Counted from the first letter of the stretch, positions 44,189 to 54,194 are shown. The stretch is 64,000 bases of DNA from Clostridiales bacterium (GCA_018366495.1 JAGZHZ010000003.1:1-64000), one strand, 5' to 3'. Numbers and translations: made by a program. Notes: generated by a model not told the origin, from the sequence alone.

Positions 44189-45007
44189 TTAAAACTCAAA
44201 TACTTTTCCTGTCTCACAAAATAAAAATTTTTCTCCAAATGCTTCGGCCATTTTTGATATTGCTCTTTGTCCAGTACAATGTACTGCTGCTACAAATTCC
44301 AGATTTTCCTCCATCAATTTTTCTATTGTAAAACAAATTCTTTCATTCTCGGCATCCTTCAGGTGCATTCCGGCGAAAATCCCACGGATTTTTTCCCCTG
44401 GAAATATTTCTTTTGCATATGCCACGCAGTTTAAAATCCCCATGTGGGCACATCCGATGATTAGAATGATTCCTTTTTTCGTTTTTACAGCCAGAAACTG
44501 TTCATCTTCCATGCAGTCCTGTCTTATCTCATCTCCATCTTGATACAAAAAACCATGCGGTTTTCCTTCCAGATTTGAATGTTCTGAAACATTGCCAAGC
44601 AAAAACCAATTTTTTCTGATCTGCTGAACGTTTTCTGTAAAGACCAGCTTTTCTAAAAATTGTTCCTTTTTCCATGGGATACCGATTTCGCAGAGCCGAT
44701 GCTCTTCTTTTACAGAAAATTTTCGGCAAAATGCCTTCTCACGCACATACACGTTTGGTATTTCTTCATTCAGATACTGGAGACCTCCACAATGATCATA
44801 GTGGCCATGACTTAAGATCATCCCATTTAGATCTGAAAGACTCTCCCCCAAAGTCTGTGCGTTTTTTATATAAACATCACTCTGCCCTGTATCAAACAGC
44901 CAGCGTTCTCCTTCTTCTTCCAGAAGCAGCGACAACCCATGTTCTGCCAGCAGTCCTCTCCTTGTCACATGATTTTCATTTAATACCGTAATCTTCAACT
45001 TTCCCAT
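44189..45007 (-). CDS. Metallo-beta-lactamase-fold hydrolase
   Basis: About 272 aa from the chosen start (MGKLKITVLNEN at 45007; the frame continues to 45058 into the preceding gene). Metal motif SHGHYDHCGGLQYL near 70-83, IIGCAHMGILN, and AVHCTGQRA near 245. The layout resembles the MBL-fold group related to dihydropterin-(ribofuranosyl)aminobenzene-phosphate synthase of methanogens, found widely in anaerobes as uncharacterised hydrolases. It follows the cardiolipin-synthase-like gene by about 17 bp. Confidence 0.8.
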   Translation of the reverse strand: MGKLKITVLNENHVTRRGLLAEHGLSLLLEEEGERWLFDTGQSDVYIKNAQTLGESLSDLNGMILSHGHYDHCGGLQYLNEEIPNVYVREKAFCRKFSVKEEHRLCEIGIPWKKEQFLEKLVFTENVQQIRKNWFLLGNVSEHSNLEGKPHGFLYQDGDEIRQDCMEDEQFLAVKTKKGIILIIGCAHMGILNCVAYAKEIFPGEKIRGIFAGMHLKDAENERICFTIEKLMEENLEFVAAVHCTGQRAISKMAEAFGEKFLFCETGKVFEF

Positions 45008-45024
45008 CTTTTTTCCATCCATTT

Positions 45025-46434
45025 CTATACCAGATAGCGGAACGGCTGAATAATCCAAGAGGCAACTTTATAAAAAATCTCTCTGCCGCTGCTTAAATGT
45101 TTTTCTTCTACTCCTTCTTTTGCCTCATAGCCTCCGTCTGCTTTGCGCAGCAATGAATCCTCTTCTATTTTTTCTACTTCTGTGCGCAGCAATTTTTGAA
45201 ACTCTTTTCCATTGATCACAAGCATCGTCTCTGTATCAATATAAGTACTTCGCATATCAAAATTGTAGGAACCGATGATGGACAGCTGGTCATCAATCAA
45301 AACAGATTTTCCATGGCATGAATGATCCCCCTGATATTCATATACTGGCATTCCTGTCCCGACTACTTTTTTCCAGTTTTTCGTGTAATCAGATGATGCT
45401 ACTACATTATCACCGACTGCTCTGGAATTAATCAGCATCTTTGTATTCGGAACTTCCTTTGCGATCTCTTCAATTCCCTGATACATATCGCCTGAAAAAA
45501 CGGCGTACGGCGTCTGGATAATCACAGACTCTTTTGCCTGTCTCATCAGTTCGTATAAAGTATACCAGACATCTGGGCTCTTTTTCATAATGTGAGTTGG
45601 GTTTGTAACAAGCACTGCATTTTCAATCTCCACTGTCCGTTCTTCCCAGTTTTCTGAGACAGGGAATTTTTTGCTGTCTTTCATCTCTTTATAGTGATTT
45701 CTCAAATATTCCAGCTCTTTTTCTATTTTTTCTCCATTGTGTTTGTCAAATACTGTCTTACTATATTTTCCATCCCAGTTTTTCTGAAAATAAGATTTGA
45801 CCTGCGCAACCGTTCCTCTGCCATTTTTGTCTTCTTTCCCCTGCCAAATCAGCACTTCTCTGTCATATCCTACGCTGTTTGGCGTGTAATTTCCTATAAA
45901 ATAATCAAATGTATTGCGCCCGCCAAGCAAAACCATGCGATCATCTGCAATTAAATATTTGTCGTGCATTCTGCCGTTCGTCGTCCACGGCATCAATACG
46001 TTTGGCTCATTATAGTATCGGATCTCCAAATTCTCATGGGAGCCTGCTGCTTCAAAAATAGTCTGCCCCGTCATATGAATCATTCCATACAGACCATCTA
46101 CATAGACTTTCACTTTTACGCCTCTGTCGGCTGCTGCCACAAGAGCAGAAAAGATATCCGTTGTACTTTGCCCGGTACGGATATCAAATGTGGACAGTAT
46201 AATCTCTTCTTTTGCCTCCTCTATCATGCTCAATCGTGTCAAAAGTGCATCTTCATTTTCTTCCACCAATGCTGCGCGTTCTTTTAAATTGGATGGTTCA
46301 TAAAAAGAAGCAAGCTCATGCGTCATGTTTCCTGTTTTACTTTTTGCAAATGCAAAAGGCAGAATTGCTCCCAGTATTACATAGATGAGAAAACATCCAA
46401 AGCAGATCAATACAATTTTTAACATTCCTTTCAC
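45025..46434 (-). CDS. Phospholipase D-family protein, cardiolipin synthase-like
   Basis: About 469 aa. Start is probably GTG at 46432-46434 with AAGGGGAACGAAA upstream; the frame reaches 46499-region ATG without a ribosome site. One N-terminal helix (MLKIVLICFGCFLIYVILG), then two HKD motifs: MHDKYLIADDRMVLLGG and CHGKSVLIDDQLSIIGS. These two half sites form the phosphatidyltransferase/phospholipase active site. It is smaller than, and lacks the second membrane helix of, classical Cls, so the substrate (phospholipid or other) is open. Confidence 0.85.
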   Translation of the reverse strand: MKGMLKIVLICFGCFLIYVILGAILPFAFAKSKTGNMTHELASFYEPSNLKERAALVEENEDALLTRLSMIEEAKEEIILSTFDIRTGQSTTDIFSALVAAADRGVKVKVYVDGLYGMIHMTGQTIFEAAGSHENLEIRYYNEPNVLMPWTTNGRMHDKYLIADDRMVLLGGRNTFDYFIGNYTPNSVGYDREVLIWQGKEDKNGRGTVAQVKSYFQKNWDGKYSKTVFDKHNGEKIEKELEYLRNHYKEMKDSKKFPVSENWEERTVEIENAVLVTNPTHIMKKSPDVWYTLYELMRQAKESVIIQTPYAVFSGDMYQGIEEIAKEVPNTKMLINSRAVGDNVVASSDYTKNWKKVVGTGMPVYEYQGDHSCHGKSVLIDDQLSIIGSYNFDMRSTYIDTETMLVINGKEFQKLLRTEVEKIEEDSLLRKADGGYEAKEGVEEKHLSSGREIFYKVASWIIQPFRYLV

Positions 46435-46561
46435 TTTCGTTCCCCTTCTTTTCTTTTGTTTGTTTCTTATTGTATCATATTGGATCTTTAAAAACATCTG
46501 CGCTATCTAAAAGTTTTTTAAAATATTATTAAATTTTTGTGATACTTTTCGGAACAAAAAA

Positions 46562-46597
46562 TTGACGGAAGTTTCCCGTCTGGAAAACTTCCGTCAA
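46562..46597. terminator. Terminator at the end of the opp/peptidase operon
   Basis: TTGACGGAAGTTT pairs with AAACTTCCGTCAA with one bulged base and an 8-9-nt loop, A/T runs on both sides. It begins 4 bases after the M42 stop on the minus strand and ends in TTTTTTG. Confidence 0.9.
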
Positions 46598-46600
46598 AAA

Positions 46601-47677
46601 TTAAAAGGATTGGATAATGTCTTTGTCAATCGCCCGCAGAATTTCACATGCCAGTTTAATTCCGCTTTCATAATCTGCATAAGCAGAAATTCCATAATGA
46701 GTATGTGCATAGCGAACAGGGATTCCAATTACAATCGTCGGAACGCCTTCACCTGTCAGATGAATGTTTGCTCCATTTGTACTTCCGCCGCTTCTGACAG
46801 CTTCCTGTACCATAATTCCTTTTTCCTTTGCCATAGAAAGGGCATATCTCTGGAAACGAGGATTTGTGATCATTCTGGCGTCTACATGGCGCAGCATCGG
46901 TCCTTTTTTAATTGCAGTCTGAACCATATAAGGTTCTACGCAAGTATCGTCTGCCGGGCATCCTTCAAATACAATCGCAAGATCTGGCTGAATAACACGG
47001 GAAGTGATCACAGAACCTCTCGTTCCCACTTCCTCCTGAACGCAGCATGCTCCTACAATGTCCACATTCAGCTCTTCTCCGCGAAGTTCTTTCAATGTCT
47101 CCAGAACAGATGCGCATCCAAGACGACAGTCAAAACTCTTTCCAACCATCAGGTCATGTTTCTCATCGTAACGGAATGTGACATCCGGAACGATTGGCTC
47201 TCCGATGCGGATATGAAAATTTTCGATTGCGTCTTCTTTGGAAACAGCTCCTACATCCACAGACATATTTGAAAATTCTAACGGTGCTTTTCTCTCTGCC
47301 TCTGTCATATAGTGCGGCGGTTTGCTTGCCACAATTCCCGGAATGTACTCTCCATCTGCATTGCGCACCCATACTTTATGTGCAGGTACATTGGATGTCA
47401 CCCATCCGCCCAGAGGGATAAAGCGCAGTGTTCCGTCCGGTTTGATTGCCTGAACCATGAAGGCAACTTCATCGCTGTGTCCGTCCAGCTGAACAACTGG
47501 TCTGTTTCCTTTATTTTCTTCGCGATATACATAAAAATTTCTTAAATGATCTTCTTTTAATGTGCCCAGTCCATCTGCATATTTCCGAAATACTTTTACC
47601 ACTTCGTCTTCAAATCCCGGTGCACCATTTGCATTTGAAATCTCTGCAATCATCTGTAAACTTTGTTCTTTTTTCAT
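46601..47677 (-). CDS. M42 family metallopeptidase (glutamyl aminopeptidase/deblocking type)
   Basis: About 358 aa from the ATG at 47677 (MKKEQSLQMIAEIS), with AAGGGGAATA upstream; a longer frame to 47920 is not supported. Metal and catalytic residues: VQLDGHSDEV (His, Asp), CVQEEVGTRGS (catalytic Glu pair), FEGCPADDTC and VRYAHTHYG. These dodecameric cytosolic aminopeptidases degrade short peptides. It is the last gene of a transporter-peptidase operon, so it probably trims imported peptides. Confidence 0.92.
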   Translation of the reverse strand: MKKEQSLQMIAEISNANGAPGFEDEVVKVFRKYADGLGTLKEDHLRNFYVYREENKGNRPVVQLDGHSDEVAFMVQAIKPDGTLRFIPLGGWVTSNVPAHKVWVRNADGEYIPGIVASKPPHYMTEAERKAPLEFSNMSVDVGAVSKEDAIENFHIRIGEPIVPDVTFRYDEKHDLMVGKSFDCRLGCASVLETLKELRGEELNVDIVGACCVQEEVGTRGSVITSRVIQPDLAIVFEGCPADDTCVEPYMVQTAIKKGPMLRHVDARMITNPRFQRYALSMAKEKGIMVQEAVRSGGSTNGANIHLTGEGVPTIVIGIPVRYAHTHYGISAYADYESGIKLACEILRAIDKDIIQSF

Positions 47678-47765
47678 AGTAGTATTCCCCTTATGTCTGT
47701 CAAAATTTTTCACTGTCAAATCAGCTGTGACTCTGCCGTCTGCAGTGATTGTATGCCGCAAATAA

Positions 47766-47793
47766 GGAAAGCGGATTTTCCAATCCGCCTTCC
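47766..47793 (-). terminator. Hairpin between creatininase-family and M42 genes
   Basis: GGAAaGCGGATT pairs with AATCCGCcTTCC around a 4-nt loop. The T tract is weak, so it may be a partial terminator or an mRNA-stability stem. Confidence 0.6.
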
Positions 47794-47841
47794 TATGTTT
47801 AGTTTTCCCGCTGCTAAATTTAAGCCGCATGTGCCATCTGA

Positions 47842-48603
47842 TTACAGCTGTACTTTGCGGAATTCCTCGATGAAATCTGCAATATAATCTGCTGTTGTCT
47901 GAAGCATTTTCTGCCCCCATTCAATTGTTGCAGTCTTCGGATGATCCGGTCCGATCCATCCATTATCTGTGACATTTGGTGTGGATCTTAAAATCTCTAC
48001 CTCAACGCCTTTAAATTTCACTGTTCGGAATCCTGTTGCAACCAGATTTTCAGATAAATCTTTCAATTTCAAAGGCTCATCTGTCAGCTCATCATAGTCG
48101 ATCAAATCCGGATTTACGCCCATCACGCCGGCTGTCTCTTCTCCGCCGCCATGACCGCCTTTCCATGCCGGATCCATATCCCATGCCATCAGCCACCAGT
48201 TCAGCATAACTACCAGAGCGCCTTTCTTTTCAAATTCCAGGCCAACGCGTTCAATCGTCTTGATATTTCCGCCGTGACCATTTAAAATTAAGATTTTTCT
48301 TGCTCCGTGGTCATACAGGCTTTCCACCACTTTGTATAAGAACTGATATAATATTTCTGTTCCGATATTAATCGTGCCCGGATATGGAGCCAGTGATTCA
48401 CATGCGCCATATGGAATAGTCGGTGCAATTAAGATATCACTTTTTTCTTCCAATAATTCTACAATTTTGTTTGGAATTAAGGTATCTGTTCCGAGCGGCA
48501 TATGGCGTCCATGACATTCAATACTTCCGATTGGAAGCAGTACCATATCACTCTCTTTAAAATATTTTTCTGCTCTTGGCCATGTAATGTTCTCTAATCT
48601 CAT
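47842..48603 (-). CDS. Creatininase family protein
   Basis: 253 aa. Metal-binding residues are seen in LPIGSIECHGRHMPLGTD (Glu, His, Asp), LNGHGGN and GHGGGEETA. The family includes creatininase, dihydropyrimidine-type amidases and mycofactocin peptidases; most members in Clostridia are uncharacterised amide hydrolases. It lies directly after the peptide-binding protein gene (29 bp), with an aminopeptidase after it, so a role in hydrolysing an imported amide or peptide is inferred. Creatinine itself is not implied. Confidence 0.88.
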   Translation of the reverse strand: MRLENITWPRAEKYFKESDMVLLPIGSIECHGRHMPLGTDTLIPNKIVELLEEKSDILIAPTIPYGACESLAPYPGTINIGTEILYQFLYKVVESLYDHGARKILILNGHGGNIKTIERVGLEFEKKGALVVMLNWWLMAWDMDPAWKGGHGGGEETAGVMGVNPDLIDYDELTDEPLKLKDLSENLVATGFRTVKFKGVEVEILRSTPNVTDNGWIGPDHPKTATIEWGQKMLQTTADYIADFIEEFRKVQL

Positions 48604-48632
48604 GCCTGTTATCCTTCTTTCTTCTATTACTA

Positions 48633-50150
48633 TTACTGTAATACTTTTACTTTGTCCAGTTTATGATATCCATTTGGATCCATCACAAAGTTTTCTACTT
48701 TGTTGCTGGAACCTGCTGTGATATTGCTGTAATAAATCGGAGCGTTGTTGTTGATTTCTTTTAATTTTGTTGCTAACTCTCCATAAGCTTCCATTCTTGT
48801 CGCTTCATCTGTGCTCTCACGACCTTTTTCAATCAAAGCATCTACTTCAGGATCGTTGATGAAAGAACGGTTTCCTGCTGCGCCCTGCTGGCTGGAGTGT
48901 TCCAGTGAATAATATGTGTAGTCTGCATCTGTCGTAGAAGTCGTCCATCCAAAGTATGCCATATCATGTTCTCCGTTGGAAGTAGCCTGGATAAAGCTTC
49001 CAAATTCCATAACTTCAATGTTGCATGTAATTCCGACATCCATCAGCATTGCCTGAATTGCCTGACATGCTTCGATTCTTGTCTGCGTATCATTTACCCA
49101 GATACTTGTCTCAAATCCATTTTCATATCCTGCTTCCGCCAGCAGCTCTCTTGCCTTCTCCGGATCATACTCATAAGCGCCAGGGCTTACATATCCAAAT
49201 ACATCTGGTGCAATGATAGCATCTGCCGGCTGTCCTGCTCCGCTCACGATTGTGTCAATGATAAGCTGACGGTCGATCGCAAGATTGATTGCTTCTCTGA
49301 CTTCCGGGATGTTGAATGGCTCTTTGTTCATGTTCATGGAAAAATAATCACATGTCAAAGATGGAACATCATACAATATAAGATCTTCATTTTCTTCTAC
49401 TCTTGCAATATCATTAGGCAAAATATCGTAAGCGATATCAATTTCACCTGTTTCCAGAGCGATCGTTCTCTGCGCTGCTTCCGGAATTACTTTCATAACC
49501 AGATTCTTTGTGGCAGGCGCTCCTGCATAGTACTCGTCAAATCCTTCCAGTGTCACAGAATCTCCCTGTTTCCACTCTACAAATTTATATGGACCAGATC
49601 CGATCGGATGAAGACGAAATGCTTCCTCATCTGCTTCCACAACTGCCTTTGGCACGATTGCTGTAAACGGCACTGATAAATTACGCAGAGCTGGTGCATA
49701 TGGAGCTTTCAGGTTCACAATTACTGTATAAGGATCTACAACTTCTACACTGTCAACAAAATCTATTACATAGGAAACAGCTGCTGAGTTGATTGCTCTT
49801 TCTAAAGAGAATTTTACGTCTTCTGCTGTCAGCTCTGATCCATCATGGAATTTGATTCCCTGTCTGATTTTAAATGTGTAGGAAGTGTCAGATGTCTGTT
49901 CCCATGATTCTGCAATCTGAGGCTCCAGCTCATTTGTCTCTGGATTTACTACAAGCAGAGTATCAAAGATCTGGTCTGTTACTTCTACAGCCGGAGTTTC
50001 TTTTCCCTGATGAGGGTCCATAGATGTCACGTCTGCTCCCTGACCCCAGACAAGTGTATCTTTGTATTCTCCCTCTGCTGATACGCTCATAGAACAGAGC
50101 ATCGCTGCTGTCATAGACAGCGCCAATCCTTTTTTTACTACGTTTTTCAT
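48633..50150 (-). CDS. oppA: Oligopeptide/dipeptide ABC transporter substrate-binding protein
   Basis: 505 aa, SBP_bac_5 family. Signal peptide to about residue 26 (no lipobox cysteine is evident: SMSVSAEGEYKD). Family blocks: VWGQGADVTSMDPHQGKETPAVEV, IRQGIKFHDGSELTAEDVKFSLERA and VREAINLAIDRQLI. The apparent absence of a lipid anchor is unusual for a Gram-positive binding protein. It follows oppF by 85 bp in the operon oppBCDFA. Confidence 0.92.
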   Translation of the reverse strand: MKNVVKKGLALSMTAAMLCSMSVSAEGEYKDTLVWGQGADVTSMDPHQGKETPAVEVTDQIFDTLLVVNPETNELEPQIAESWEQTSDTSYTFKIRQGIKFHDGSELTAEDVKFSLERAINSAAVSYVIDFVDSVEVVDPYTVIVNLKAPYAPALRNLSVPFTAIVPKAVVEADEEAFRLHPIGSGPYKFVEWKQGDSVTLEGFDEYYAGAPATKNLVMKVIPEAAQRTIALETGEIDIAYDILPNDIARVEENEDLILYDVPSLTCDYFSMNMNKEPFNIPEVREAINLAIDRQLIIDTIVSGAGQPADAIIAPDVFGYVSPGAYEYDPEKARELLAEAGYENGFETSIWVNDTQTRIEACQAIQAMLMDVGITCNIEVMEFGSFIQATSNGEHDMAYFGWTTSTTDADYTYYSLEHSSQQGAAGNRSFINDPEVDALIEKGRESTDEATRMEAYGELATKLKEINNNAPIYYSNITAGSSNKVENFVMDPNGYHKLDKVKVLQ

Positions 50151-50235
50151 TTCATTTCCTCCTTTTCAATAGTGTTATCTCAATCCTATACAAAATATTT
50201 ATTTTCTTTCTCGTCCTTCTACGGTTTTCATTTTT

Positions 50236-51201
50236 TTATAATGCTGCATGACAGCAAGATACAAAATGTCCTGGCTCGATCTCTCTTAACTCCAGATCTT
50301 CTCCTACGCATTTGCTGTCTGCATATGGGCATCTCTTGGCAAAACGGCATCCTTTCGGCGGATCAATCGGTGAAGTGATCTCTCCTTCCATCGGTATCCG
50401 TTCAATCGGATAGTCCGGATCAGGAATTGGAATTGCTGACAAAAGAGCTTTTGTATACGGGTGACATGGATGCTGGAATAATACTTCCGCCGGTGCTTTC
50501 TCTACCATCTGTCCCAGATACATAACTAAAATATCATTAGAAAAATGTTTTACCACGGATAAATCATGTGTAATAAAGAGATAGGTTAATCCCAAGTCAT
50601 CCTGAAGATCCTGCATCAGGTTCAAAATCTGTGCCTGAATTGAAACATCAAGTGCGGATACCGGTTCATCACATACAACAAATTTCGGATTCAGCGCAAG
50701 CGCTCTTGCAATTCCAATTCTCTGTCTTCTTCCTCCATCCAGTTCATGAGGATAAGAATTGACAAGTCGTTTTGCAAGCCCTACCAGTTCCATCAATTCT
50801 TCCACACGATTTTTCAATTCTACTTTTTGCTTTTTACTGAACACTTTCTGAATCAGCAGAGGCTCTGCAATCGCCTCGCTGACTGTCATTCTTGGATTTA
50901 AAGAAGCAAACGGGTCCTGAAAGATAATCTGCATATCTTTTCTCAATGCTTTCATCTGCTGCTTGTTATATTCAAAAATGTTATTTCCCTGAAAAAATAC
51001 TTTTCCGTCTGTTCTCTCATGCAGTCTTAAAATGGTACGTCCCATCGTTGATTTTCCGCATCCTGACTCGCCTACAACTCCTAACGTCTCACCTTCTTTG
51101 ATCGTAAAGGAGATATCGTCCACTGCATGAAGGACACCTCCCGGTGTATAAAAGTATTTCTTCAGATTTTCTACCCGAAGGATTTCTTTCTTCTCTTCCA
51201 T
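50236..51201 (-). CDS. oppF: Oligopeptide ABC transporter ATP-binding protein OppF
   Basis: 321 aa. Walker A GESGCGKS near 39-46, Walker B FVVCDEPVSALD near 172, and the oligopeptide-specific C-terminal region with SPIDPPKGCRFAKRCPYADSKC, whose cysteines are typical for an OppD/F iron-sulfur-type motif. The signature reads DGGRRQR rather than SGGQRQR: Ser replaced by Asp at its first position. It is 9 bp from oppD. Confidence 0.92.
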   Translation of the reverse strand: MEEKKEILRVENLKKYFYTPGGVLHAVDDISFTIKEGETLGVVGESGCGKSTMGRTILRLHERTDGKVFFQGNNIFEYNKQQMKALRKDMQIIFQDPFASLNPRMTVSEAIAEPLLIQKVFSKKQKVELKNRVEELMELVGLAKRLVNSYPHELDGGRRQRIGIARALALNPKFVVCDEPVSALDVSIQAQILNLMQDLQDDLGLTYLFITHDLSVVKHFSNDILVMYLGQMVEKAPAEVLFQHPCHPYTKALLSAIPIPDPDYPIERIPMEGEITSPIDPPKGCRFAKRCPYADSKCVGEDLELREIEPGHFVSCCHAAL

Positions 51202-51210
51202 GCTCTCCTC

Positions 51211-52188
51211 CTATTTCTGTTCCAGACAGACGCAGCGTGCAACGTGTTCTCCGCCCAGATGAACAAATTCCGGAACTTTTTCTTTACATTTTGGTGTCGC
51301 ACATTTGCATCGTTCTTCAAATTTACATCCCTTTGCCAATTTTGTCGGGTCCGGCATCAGACCATCAATCGCCTGAAGACGTCTGACATGTGTGACAAGA
51401 TTCGGTATGGAAGCAAGCAATCCTTTTGTATATGGATGAGATGGATTTTTATATACCTCTCTGATCGTTCCATACTCTACCAGTTCTCCCGCATAAATAA
51501 TTCCTACATAATCACAGTTCTGAGCCACAACGCCAAGGTCGTGCGTAATCAACAGCATGGAGGTATTATCTCTGTTTTTTAATTTTCGGATCAGCTCCAG
51601 AATCTGAGCCTGAATTGTCACATCGAGCGCCGTTGTCGGTTCGTCTGCAATCAGCAGTTTTGGCTGACACGCCAGTGCAATTGCAATGATTACCCTCTGT
51701 TTCATACCACCGGAAAACTGATGAGGATAGTTATCGAAACGCCCTTTTGTGATTCCTACAAGTTCCAACATCTGTTCCGCTTTTTCTCTTGCTTCTTTTT
51801 TACCGATTTTATTATGGCGCAGAATAACTTCCATGATCTGTTCTCCCACTGTCATAACAGGGTTTAAAGAAGTCATCGGATCCTGGAAAATCATTGAGAT
51901 ATGCTCTCCTCTGATTCCCTGCATTTCTTCTTCACTTAACTTCAGCAAATCTTTTCCATCATAAAATACTTCACCGCTCACAATTTTCCCCGGCGGGCTC
52001 TGAATCAGACGCATGATTCCTCTCGCCAGAGTCGTCTTTCCTGCGCCTGTCTCTCCTACAAGTCCAAGTGTTTTTCCTTCTTCTATCTGAATACTGACAC
52101 CGTTTAACGCTTCCACGATGCCATCATCTGTCTCGTAGCGGATGACTAAATCTTTGACATCCAGCAAAATTTTCTTCTCTTCTGACAT
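51211..52188 (-). CDS. oppD: Oligopeptide ABC transporter ATP-binding protein OppD
   Basis: 325 aa. Walker A GETGAGKTT, signature FSGGMKQR, Walker B LLIADEPTTALD, and the C-terminal DPTKLAKGCKFEERCKCATPKC cysteine segment. Together with OppF it forms the nucleotide-binding heterodimer. It starts 23 bp downstream of oppC. Confidence 0.93.
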   Translation of the reverse strand: MSEEKKILLDVKDLVIRYETDDGIVEALNGVSIQIEEGKTLGLVGETGAGKTTLARGIMRLIQSPPGKIVSGEVFYDGKDLLKLSEEEMQGIRGEHISMIFQDPMTSLNPVMTVGEQIMEVILRHNKIGKKEAREKAEQMLELVGITKGRFDNYPHQFSGGMKQRVIIAIALACQPKLLIADEPTTALDVTIQAQILELIRKLKNRDNTSMLLITHDLGVVAQNCDYVGIIYAGELVEYGTIREVYKNPSHPYTKGLLASIPNLVTHVRRLQAIDGLMPDPTKLAKGCKFEERCKCATPKCKEKVPEFVHLGGEHVARCVCLEQK

Positions 52189-52211
52189 ATCTTCCTCCTC
52201 ATATGCTGTTC

Positions 52212-53123
52212 CTAGTTTTTCAGTTTCGGATCAAGTGCGTCACGCAAACCGTCACCGATCACATTCAGTGCAAGAATTGTCAGCATAATGCCAAGTCCTG
52301 GAATAACTGTGATGTGCCAGGAATCACGGATATACGTTCTTGCATTGGAAAGCATTGCGCCCCATTCCGGTATTGGCGGCTGAATACCAAGTCCTAAGAA
52401 AGAAAGTCCGGCGATGGAAAGGATTGCACCTGCAACACCGAGAGTCGCCTGTACAATAATCGGCGCCATAGAGTTTGGAATAATATATTTAAATATAATA
52501 CGCAAATCGCTGGCTCCTACTGCTTTTCCCGCCTCGACAAACTCCTGATCCTTGATCGTCAGAATCGGGGCCCGCACAGTACGCGCAAACGTCGGAATAT
52601 AAGCAATCGCAATCGCAATCAAAAGGTTTGTAATACTGGAACCCATCGCCGCAACGATTGCAATCGCAAGCAGCATAGATGGAATAGCAAGCAGAACATC
52701 CATAACACGCATGATCACATTATCTACGATTCCTCCATAATATCCGGCGATCGCTCCTAAAAATCCTCCTATCAGACAGGAGATTGCGATTGCAATCGTT
52801 CCCATGAATAAAGAATAACGGATTCCCCAGATCATACGGAATAACATATCACGTCCAAATTCATCGAGGCCAAACGGATGCGCCAGGCTTGGCGGCTGTA
52901 ATCTTCCTCTTAAGTCCTGTTTAATTACATAAGTATTATAAATTGATTTGTTTGTCGCTAAGTCAATAATAATCGTCGCAACAGCAAGAACTACCAGAAT
53001 CAGCATAAAAATCATACCTGCCATCGCAAGTTTGTTCTTTTTAAATCTTCTCCAGGTTTCTTCCCAGAGAGTTCTCTGATTTCCTGCATCGGCGACCATC
53101 TGTTCTGATTTCAGTTTTTTCAT
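52212..53123 (-). CDS. oppC: Oligopeptide ABC transporter permease OppC
   Basis: 303 aa. N-terminal OppC_N-type segment with TLWEETWRRFKKNKLAMAGM, then the transport domain with HPFGLDEFGRDMLFRMIWG and the EAA loop EAGKAVGASDLRIIFKYIIPN. Six or so membrane helices. Overlaps no neighbour but is only 12 bp from oppB. Confidence 0.93.
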   Translation of the reverse strand: MKKLKSEQMVADAGNQRTLWEETWRRFKKNKLAMAGMIFMLILVVLAVATIIIDLATNKSIYNTYVIKQDLRGRLQPPSLAHPFGLDEFGRDMLFRMIWGIRYSLFMGTIAIAISCLIGGFLGAIAGYYGGIVDNVIMRVMDVLLAIPSMLLAIAIVAAMGSSITNLLIAIAIAYIPTFARTVRAPILTIKDQEFVEAGKAVGASDLRIIFKYIIPNSMAPIIVQATLGVAGAILSIAGLSFLGLGIQPPIPEWGAMLSNARTYIRDSWHITVIPGLGIMLTILALNVIGDGLRDALDPKLKN

Positions 53124-53135
53124 AAGTCCCTCCTG

Positions 53136-54080
53136 CTATTTCTTATACTGTGATTTAATACGCGGATCAATAAAGGCATAAATCAAATCCACAATCAAGT
53201 TAACCACAGTAAACATAATTGCTAAAAAGATAACGGAACCGAGTACCATCGGAATATCTTTTGATTTAATTGAATCTACCATCAATCTTCCAAGACCCGG
53301 CCACGAAAATACTGTCTCTGTCAGCATCGCTCCGCCGAGCAGTGTTCCGAACTGAAGTCCTACAGCTGTGATAATTGGAATCATTGCGTTTCTGAGCATA
53401 TGACGATATGTAATTGTTTTTTCTGATACGCCTTTTGCTCTTGCTGTGCTGATATAATCCTGACGGATTACTTCCAGCATGGAGGAACGTGTCATACGAG
53501 TAATCATCGCAGCAGAACCCGTTCCAAGGGTCAGTGCCGGCAGCACTAAACTTTTCAGGAGATCTATTCCCCCCGCTCCCATACCTTGTGATGGCAGCCA
53601 TCCCAGATTTAAGGCAAAAATGATTACCATCAGCAATCCAAACCAGAAGTTCGGCATCGCGACACCAATCAAGGCAAGTACCATAGAACAGTTGTCAATC
53701 GCTGTATATTGCTTTTTCGCTGAGATGATACCGGTTGGAATACCGATCACCAAGGCGACTAAAATACCGGCGACAGCTAGAATCGCTGTGTTAGGGAAAC
53801 GTTCAATTACCTGATCCCATACGCTTAAATTATTTTTGTAGGATACTCCTAAATCCCCATGGAGCATATCCCAGATATAATTTCCATATCTGACCAGTAA
53901 AGGATCATTCAGCCCCAATTCTTCTCTTTTCATTTCTAATGCTTCTGCTGATGCCTGATCCCCCAGAATCATAGCTGCCGGATCCCCCGGTGATAGATTC
54001 AGGATAAAAAATACGATGAAGGTTACACCAAGCAATACCGGGATCAGCATCAAAATTCTTTTCAACACATACTTATACAT
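53136..54080 (-). CDS. oppB: Oligopeptide ABC transporter permease OppB
   Basis: 314 aa. Start MYKYVLKRILMLIPVLLGVTFIVFFIL, then LSPGDPAAMILG and NDPLLVRYGNYIWDMLHGDLG are OppB/DppB hallmarks; the EAA loop is ARAKGVSEKTITYRHMLRN. First gene of the operon oppB-oppC-oppD-oppF-oppA-creatininase-M42. The gene has a near-consensus promoter and is divergent from a DegT-type aminotransferase. Confidence 0.94.
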   Translation of the reverse strand: MYKYVLKRILMLIPVLLGVTFIVFFILNLSPGDPAAMILGDQASAEALEMKREELGLNDPLLVRYGNYIWDMLHGDLGVSYKNNLSVWDQVIERFPNTAILAVAGILVALVIGIPTGIISAKKQYTAIDNCSMVLALIGVAMPNFWFGLLMVIIFALNLGWLPSQGMGAGGIDLLKSLVLPALTLGTGSAAMITRMTRSSMLEVIRQDYISTARAKGVSEKTITYRHMLRNAMIPIITAVGLQFGTLLGGAMLTETVFSWPGLGRLMVDSIKSKDIPMVLGSVIFLAIMFTVVNLIVDLIYAFIDPRIKSQYKK

Positions 54081-54165
54081 TTTGTCCTCTCCTTACCTGT
54101 TTTTTGATTTTCTCGCTTTCTCTTTAAAAATTACCTCCAATTTCAAAGCTGTATTGCTTTAATTG

Positions 54166-54194
54166 ATTATAACTTGAATTCTTTCTACAGTCAA
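54166..54194 (-). promoter_or_regulatory. opp operon promoter
   Basis: Minus strand TTGACT (54189-54194), 17-base spacer, TATAAT (54166-54171), about 85 bp upstream of oppB. Confidence 0.85.
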
